Assembly (NCBI GenBank): GCA_002189035.1
Contig: NEEC01000009.1
Location: forward strand, 2,914,001 to 2,978,000
DNA from: Utricularia gibba
Lineage: Eukaryota; Streptophyta; Magnoliopsida; Lamiales; Lentibulariaceae
DNA length: 64,000 bases
Direction of reading: 5' to 3'
Part shown: positions 57,801 to 64,000 of the stretch, in pieces
How the letters are laid out: each line of letters begins with the position of its first letter
How positions within the stretch are numbered: position 1 is the stretch's first letter
The notes under the pieces: generated by a model
Seen by the model: only the letters and a program-made list of their open reading frames with translations
Told to the model about the DNA's origin: nothing
The model's database searches: none
Program-made: the position numbers and the translations under genes

Positions 57801-58412
57801 TTCCTCCCATGATCTCTGTCTAAGCTCAGGTTCTCTCTCTTTTTCCCAACTGCTGTTCCTTTTCAGAATGAAATATGGATACAGAACGGGGATGCATATC
57901 GCTGTGAACAGGTGACCAATTTTGAAAAACCTGCACTGTACCTCATGAATGAGACAAACATTATTCCTCTATAATCAACTTGTTCTTCTTCGACAGGCCA
58001 AGCTTCATTACATTCATGACCTTCTAACCAGACTGCTTGCAGCTGTTGGAACCACTCACACGAGGAGTGATTACCATTCTCTCGTGAATGATCTCAACAA
58101 CGAAAGGCAGATCATTCGTCATACCATGCGGGCCATGTTCAACGAGTCCTTCGGAGCAACATTCATGACAGACACCTGCCAAGAATCCGCATTCGCTCAC
58201 CACATCCATCGCTATGCTGATGTCTACACAAGCAAGCCCGAAAACTTCTTGCTCTATCCGCCCAAGGCATGGCTGCACGTCCCCCACGATGTAAAGATTT
58301 TGCCTCACCAAGTCAAGGTAAACACAAGCCCCTCATCTCTTCTTAATTAGAAAAAAACTAAATTACACTGCATATTTCTTTGTAGGTGCCATCTTGCTTG
58401 CTTAGGATGTGA
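54859..58412 (+). CDS. HAD-superfamily 5'-nucleotidase domain protein (NT5DC/cN-II-like), predicted mitochondrial
   Basis: Fourteen exons: 54859-54900, 55033-55075, 55334-55522, 55704-55840, 55947-56096, 56216-56317, 56548-56712, 56805-56915, 57074-57171, 57413-57536, 57670-57759, 57867-57911, 57997-58317, 58386-58412. All phases agree, giving 547 residues. The N-terminus (MASARSLIFRTRCQYGGRGG) is basic and acid-free, like a mitochondrial presequence. HAD motif I is WVYGFDYDYTLAHY (DxDxT nucleophile), motif II is KLFLLTNSP, and the late block is VIYFGDHVFTDLRGPSKAGW (motif IV Asp pair). This is the plant form of the cytosolic 5'-nucleotidase II/NT5DC family; the in vivo substrate is not established. 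The start is the first ATG of the only frame that joins in phase. Confidence 0.92.
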
Positions 58413-59197
58413 TGGGCGTGGGGTTTTCGCGCATTGGACTGATTCACTTCTGAAAGAGAGGAAGCACACAACTCCACTTGCCGAGTTTTTGCTGCCGATA
58501 CAGTGTATTTGAGGGCCTTGGCATTGATCTTCATAAACATGCCCTCTGGTAGCCAACATTCCCTCGATGTGCTTCTCCCCGAATCCAATAAGCCGAAGTT
58601 GCAACTACTCTCATCCTTGGTTGATTCTTCCAGCCATAAAATATGTCGAAGTTGCTCCTCAAAGCTCAATCATCCAACACCCTGAACCCTAAATACCATC
58701 AAGCGCTAAAAACATACACCCCAGGTCCCCAACCCCAAGTACCAAAAACCCTAAACCACGAATTCAACACATCCCATCTTTTTTTAAAAAGTTTTCAACA
58801 GTCATCATCACTTGAGTGATGGAAGCCAACAATACGCCTTGCAGATCAATCACATAAATGAAAAAACACGTTGGCACGAAGAAAGATTTCAAATCCAAGC
58901 AACGTACCACAACTGTGCATGGATGTGTGAAACGTATTGAATGATAGCTAATACAAGGCAAGGGGGCGAACAAGATAGAGTGTTGTGAAGGACAAGTACA
59001 TAAAGCCAAACATCAAATAGTTCCCTAGTCGTCTTCAACGATCGTCGTAGAGCAACGACGGCTGCAATGTAAAGCTCGGGAGAAATAAAGGTACAAGATG
59101 CTAAGATGGAAACCAAAACATAGAACAGGGGGTTTCAGATTTAGTAATGATACAAACATCAAGATCCACTTCCCTTGGGTTGAAGGGTTCATTCCTT
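58413..59197. other. Spacer between convergent genes
   Basis: 3' untranslated regions of the NT5DC gene and the TMN8/9-type gene, which converge here. No gene seen. Confidence 0.5.
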
Positions 59198-61885
59198 TTA
59201 GTCGATCTTCACGGAAGAGTATATGAGCCGCGTGAACAGGAAACAGGCTAAGAAGCCGATTGTGCCGGTGAGCACAAAGAACGCATAGGAACCGATCAGC
59301 ATATACCCAAAGTACAGGATACCTGATACCGGTTTTGTGATGTTGAGCTTGGTGAAGAAGTAGAATGCTGCGTAGAGGAACAAGTACAATGCTGAAGACC
59401 CGGATGTAAGATAGGACCTCCACCACCACAAGTAGTCCTCACTGCACAGTTGGAAATAGCACAGCACGATGGTGATCTCCGCACACGTCACGAGCAAAAT
59501 GATGAATACCAGGAAGAGGAAACCAAAGAGGTAGTAGAACTGATTCAGCCATATTGACGTCAGGATGAAAAACAGCTCAATGAATACTGCACCAAAAGGG
59601 AGGATTCCGCCAATCAATATGGAAAATATGGGGTTCATGTACCATGCTTGCTCTGGTATTTGCCTGGGAATTTTATTGGTTTTTACAGGATGCTCAATAG
59701 CAGGCTTCTTGAAACCCACATAACTGCCAACGAAGACCAGTGGAACTGAAATACCAAACCACAGGAGGACAAGCACGAACATGGTTCCGAAGGGAACTGC
59801 ACCAGAAGATTCTTGTCCCCAAATCAAAGCATTCAAAATGAAGAACACAGCAAAGATTGTTCCAGGAAACACAAAAGCCGTTTGAAGTGTAATTTTCTTC
59901 CATTCTGTTCCTTTGAACATCTTATAGAGGCGGGATGAGGAATAACCAGCAAAAATGCCCATGAAGACCCAGAGAAACAGCATTGCTGTGGTTAAGCCTC
60001 CTCGGTTGGAAGGCGACAAGAAACCAAGAGCAGCAAAAACCATTGTTACCAGAACCATTCCAAAGAACTGAACTCCTGTTCCAACATAGACACACAGCCA
60101 ATCTGAATGAGAAGGCGGCCTGAAAACATCGCCGTGGACCAATTTCCAACCAGTTTCCTCTTGAGCTTCTTCTTGGGTTTCTAACTGGTTGTACTTGGAG
60201 ATATCACGGTAAAGAGTCCGCAACATGATCATAGCAACCATTCCTGATAGGAAAAGGACAATCATTACGGAATTAACAATTGAGAACCAATGTATTTGAT
60301 CATCAGCCATGTATAGATAGGCGTCCCATCTTGAGGCCCACTTGACGTCGCTCTCCTACCAAGCACACACAATGGAGGCGTCAATTAACAACTCCAATCA
60401 ACTAATATCTTTGAACCATTGCGCATAAAAATAAAAGATATTACCTGAAAGTCCACATCATATGTAAATATAATATCATTCTTATCTTCAACCTCCTGGG
60501 GTGAATCAGAACTAGTCACAGTGCGTTTTGTATTGGGATCGCATGTTGTCAACTGCTTCTTCTCATCCCACTGTCCTTCATATTCATGCTTAACACTGGA
60601 CTCGGAGAAAGATACAATACAATTAAAAAAAGTGGAATTTTTAAATTGAAGCTGTGGATAAAACAATCAAAATATCATAAAATCGGGTCTCAGCATCAAA
60701 ACTACCTGAATGGTTTTACTTCGAATCCAACAATTCTTGCCGCATCAGTATCATCATGCTTATGATATTTTATGACAAATGTCAAGTGATTATGGATAAA
60801 ATACTTCTGCTCTGTTTTCTGATAATTCAGAGGAAGGTGATTTAGGGTCAAAAAATAACCAGAAGGTAATTTAAACTCCAAACATCAAATCCTATGCTTA
60901 CTCCTGCATATTGTCCCTTCAAACCAACAGGAAATCCGTGCTCATAAATGGTTGCATCTATATCAGCTCGTTTAAAAGGCATGACTAGAGGAAGGTTGTC
61001 CAAGATCCTGTAAAAAAAAAAAGCGAAAAGTGGTGAAGGTGTTGAAGACTTGGCATGAATGGAATGCAAATTCTTTAAGGGTGCAACTTACATGTTCACT
61101 CGATATTCATCGTCAATCTTTTCCTTCAGATTCTTTGCCGCCTTGGCATCAAGTGTCACACGGCAGACAACCTTGCAGATCTGGGGTTCTCGCATGTTAA
61201 ACTGCACCAATACATTCATGCTCATTAATTTCTTTTCAAGAGCCAAGTATTAATCGCACCAGATGCCAACTCCATGCATTGCCCAAACATACTAGAAATC
61301 AATGGCATCAACAGGAAACGCAATAGGAAATAGAGAACGGACCGTATAGGGAGAATTTTCAATACGATCACCGCGAAGAACTTCCCCGAGATTCTCAGCA
61401 CTGTCCACAATTTTATCTGGCGTGCAGTAAGGAAGTGAATAGTATGAATATGGAAGTTGGGTTTTGACAGACGTGACTTTGTTGACTTTCACTTTCATCA
61501 CATCGCCCTGAAGCAGAACATTAGAAGATTATCACACATACTGCTTCACAAATCTACACAAAAAAATTGAACTTCAAGCACCCCCATGCGAAGCTAAACA
61601 AAACCGAATTCTACAACAAAAGCAAAGCTCTTCATCCAGATCAGATCACCAAACACCACAATCTTAAATCCATCACCAACCCCCAAGTCCAAATGCTCAG
61701 AATATCACGAGATCCGCAGATTCCAGTTCAATAGCAAAGGTGAAGCGCATACAATGCGAGTACCTTTCCGAAGTCTTGAGGAGCAACCCCAGGAAGGTAG
61801 AAGGAGCGAGCGCCGCCGACGAACAGAAGCAGGGTCAGGCATACAAACAACCCAATCGCATTAGGCCTACTCCCACGAACCCCAT
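59198..61885 (-). CDS. Transmembrane nine superfamily member, TMN8/9 type, start codon out of frame by one base
   Basis: Seven exons: 61764-61885, 61343-61507, 61092-61201, 60902-61007, 60706-60818, 60445-60595, 59198-60355. The intended product is 641 residues. A signal peptide ([20 protein letters not shown]) is followed by the lumenal domain with [20 protein letters not shown] and [14 protein letters not shown], then nine membrane segments beginning [20 protein letters not shown]. The tail SSVKID is the KxD/E Golgi-retention signal. The frame through exon 1 has no ATG. If the C run 61880-61883 had five bases, the ATG at 61885 would lead into the signal peptide and exon 1 would be exactly 41 codons, in phase. 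I therefore take 61885 as the start and suspect a base-calling error. Function is endomembrane sorting, as for the other member here. Confidence 0.92.
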
Positions 61886-62359
61886 CTCCCCGGAGGCTCG
61901 GCAATCGCAAGATCGAGAAATGGAAAACCTAGATCTGCGATTCCACACAAAATCCCCAAAGTTTTCTCGCTCACTGCACCACTGTCTACGCACAAACCAT
62001 GCAAGGACCGAAGATTAAGAGTGAGGAAAACGAAAACAGAAGCCGCAGAATAAAAATACCAGAAGGGATGAGTGCATTGTAATGCCCTTTCAAGTGCACT
62101 GGCTTCCATCCTGACCGTACGATACTGGTCCAAGTGAATCTGACGGCTACACGTTTTCCTCTTTTTTATCCCAGTTTCCACATTTCGCAGGCCATGGCTT
62201 GTTCTTACAGCTGGGCCGCCACCGACAGCTGTGCAGCCGCTACGGCAATCACCGTTCGGGATCTTCAACTTCAACTCGACTTAACTCAAACCCCTCCTTG
62301 TTCTGCTTGGTTTCAGTGTTTCGGAAGAAAAATTGGATTTTTTTTTCAATCATTCTGCA
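61886..62359. other. Divergent promoter region TMN8/9 and PPR
   Basis: 474 bases separate the two divergent start codons and must hold both promoters and leaders. I see no clear TATA box, which suits broadly expressed genes. Confidence 0.5.
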
Positions 62360-63910
62360 ATGCTTCGCACTAAATCCCATCTCAGAAACTGGATGGGGTT
62401 TTCATTGAAGAACAAATCCATTTTTCTACCTCACAGGACAATGCCGCCGGCTAAAGGTCAGGACTTGGATTTTGTCAATGTGGTCAGCAGTTATATAATT
62501 CATGCCGAATGGGATAAGCTAGACAAATTGGTGAATTTCTTCACACCCTTTAGAATCAAGCACATTCTGCTGAAAACCCAGAAGGATTACGTTGTGGTGT
62601 TTGAGTTTTTCAACTGGGTTGAGGTTAGGAAACCTGAATTGAACACCCTCGATGTGGCATGCATTGTTCTTCACGTTTTAACTAAATACAAGAAGTTTAG
62701 ATCAGCAAATGTTATTCTAAGGAGAATTCTTGCACATGGATCCTCTGAGTTGGATCATCCACGGAAGGTTTTTGATGCACTGGTTTATTCTTACAGAATG
62801 TGTGAGTCTTCTTCGTTTGTGTTCGATGCTTTGTTTAAAACTTATGCACATATGAAGAAGTTAAGGAATGCTTCTGATTGCTTTTGTTGGATGAAGGATT
62901 ATGGTTTTTATCCTACAGTTGTATCTTGTAATGCATATTTGAGTGCACTGAACAGTTTGAAACGCTGGGATATCACATTGGCGTTTTACAAGGAAATTCA
63001 TCGGTGTCGGATTTCACCGAATGTTTATGCCATCAACATGGCTATGGAGGCTTATTGTAAACTGGGAAAATTGGAGCTTGCTGCTGATTTGTTCAATGAA
63101 ATGGAGGGAATGGGGATACCCCGCAATGTTGTTTCATATAATACATTGATTGCAAGCTATTGCAGCAAGGGCCTAATCAGCAAAGGCTTAAAGCTGAAGA
63201 CCATGATGGAGAAAAACGGGATGCAGGCAAACTGTGTTACATATAACACGCTGATGAATGGCTTTTGCAAAGAGGGGAAGCCTCATGAAGCAAGCAGATT
63301 GATGGGAGAGATGAAAAGCAAGGGCCTTTCTGCTGCTGTTATAACTTACAACACATTGATCAGCGGATATACCGCAATGGGATACACTGCAAAAGCCACG
63401 CAGTTGTTTGAGGCAATGTCGGCCAACGGTGTTAAAGCTGACATTTTGACTTATAATGCTTTGATATCAGGGCTGTGCAAGGAGGGTAAGACAAAGAAGT
63501 CTGCATACCTGGTGAAAGAGCTTGATAAGAAAAATTTGGTACCCAATTCTTCGACTTTCGCAGCTCTTATTCAAGGGCAATGTGTGAGAAACAACGCTGA
63601 TCGTGCATTTCAGCTATACAGAAGCATGGTGAAGAGTGGGTGTCACCCGAATGAATCAACTTTCGAGATACTTATATCTGCTTTTCTTCAGAATGAAGAT
63701 TATGATGGGGCTGTTACGGTGCTGAAAGAAATGATTGACAGAGCTGTAGCTCCTTCACAGGGCACAGTGTTGAATCTGATCAGGGGACTGAACCGATGCG
63801 GAGATGTCAAACAAGCCACTGACTTGTGCAGAGAGCTGGAAAATAGGCGCCTCATCTCCAAAGAATGCCTTGAAATCCTTTGTACAGAAGATGCCAAAAA
63901 GGACACCTGA
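62360..63910 (+). CDS. P-class pentatricopeptide repeat protein (At4g26680-like)
   Basis: A single frame of 516 residues from the ATG at 62360. Residues 1-40 are basic with Ser/Thr and no acids (MLRTKSHLRNWMGFSLKNKS), a likely organelle presequence. About ten 35-residue P-type repeats follow from roughly residue 130, for example VVSYNTLIASYCSKGLISKG, CVTYNTLMNGFCKEGKPHEA and ILTYNALISGLCKEGKTKKS. No E, DYW or SMR domain is present. P-class proteins bind organellar RNA and act in stabilising, splicing or translating it. Similarity to Arabidopsis At4g26680 (mitochondrial) is from memory of the family. A frame runs slightly upstream but has no earlier ATG. Confidence 0.93.
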   Translation: MLRTKSHLRNWMGFSLKNKSIFLPHRTMPPAKGQDLDFVNVVSSYIIHAEWDKLDKLVNFFTPFRIKHILLKTQKDYVVVFEFFNWVEVRKPELNTLDVACIVLHVLTKYKKFRSANVILRRILAHGSSELDHPRKVFDALVYSYRMCESSSFVFDALFKTYAHMKKLRNASDCFCWMKDYGFYPTVVSCNAYLSALNSLKRWDITLAFYKEIHRCRISPNVYAINMAMEAYCKLGKLELAADLFNEMEGMGIPRNVVSYNTLIASYCSKGLISKGLKLKTMMEKNGMQANCVTYNTLMNGFCKEGKPHEASRLMGEMKSKGLSAAVITYNTLISGYTAMGYTAKATQLFEAMSANGVKADILTYNALISGLCKEGKTKKSAYLVKELDKKNLVPNSSTFAALIQGQCVRNNADRAFQLYRSMVKSGCHPNESTFEILISAFLQNEDYDGAVTVLKEMIDRAVAPSQGTVLNLIRGLNRCGDVKQATDLCRELENRRLISKECLEILCTEDAKKDT

Positions 63911-64000
63911 AACGACCATAGTTCTTTTCTTTGAACAATATGCAGACAGCTTCACAGAATCCTTGGTGCTATACATTCTCAAGGTATGAAGAAATGTAAA

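Overview
This window is nuclear DNA from a flowering plant, most likely a eudicot. The genes have short GT-AG introns, the spacers are AT-rich, and the gene content is typical of angiosperms: two PPR proteins, a family-A sucrose-phosphate synthase, an ALMT anion channel, a BAHD acyltransferase and an XBAT-type E3 ligase. I cannot name the species from sequence alone. An asterid is plausible but is a guess. I found twenty protein-coding genes and could follow nearly all exon joins by reading frame. I saw no tRNA, rRNA, CRISPR array or intact transposon.

Layout, minus strand unless marked: LRL-type bHLH factor (0.3-2.1 kb); SNARE YKT61 (2.8-4.2); plastid metallophosphoesterase (4.6-6.8); plastid FAD oxidoreductase (7.2-9.7); intronless TMN11/12-type nonaspanin (10.2-12.2); pectate lyase (14.4-15.7); Fe-S scaffold NBP35 (16.3-18.0); HPPD (18.7-20.4); synaptotagmin-like C2 protein (21.1-24.4); ALMT (25.6-27.5); SPS (+, 30.0-35.0); a gene-poor spacer (35-39); a signal-peptide/8CM protein with a long Val-Gly repeat domain (+, 39.0-40.6); PPR-DYW editing factor (41.8-43.6); organellar IF-3 (44.6-46.5); PR-1/CAP protein (46.7-47.3); BAHD acyltransferase (48.2-49.5); XBAT32-like RING/ankyrin E3 (+, 51.8-54.2); NT5DC-type HAD protein (+, 54.9-58.4); TMN8/9-type nonaspanin (59.2-61.9); P-class PPR protein (+, 62.4-63.9).

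The genes look like an ordinary plant neighbourhood, not a pathway cluster. Several products work in or on organelles (HPPD, IF-3, both PPR proteins, the two predicted plastid enzymes). Others work in membrane traffic and contact sites (YKT61, two nonaspanins, the synaptotagmin), but nothing indicates co-regulation.

Two things stand out. First, the 39.0-40.6 kb gene puts an elastin-like Val-Gly-Val-Gly repeat domain of about 27-28 residues per unit, partly in a 249-bp higher-order repeat, between a secretion signal and an eight-cysteine domain. Second, six genes (bHLH, NBP35, SPS, the repeat protein, PR-1, TMN8/9) are each out of frame by one base at a short run of G or C. Adding one base restores the conserved sequence or a sensible start, and in every case restores exon phase. 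This looks like systematic base-calling error in the assembly, and these genes should not be called pseudogenes without checking reads.
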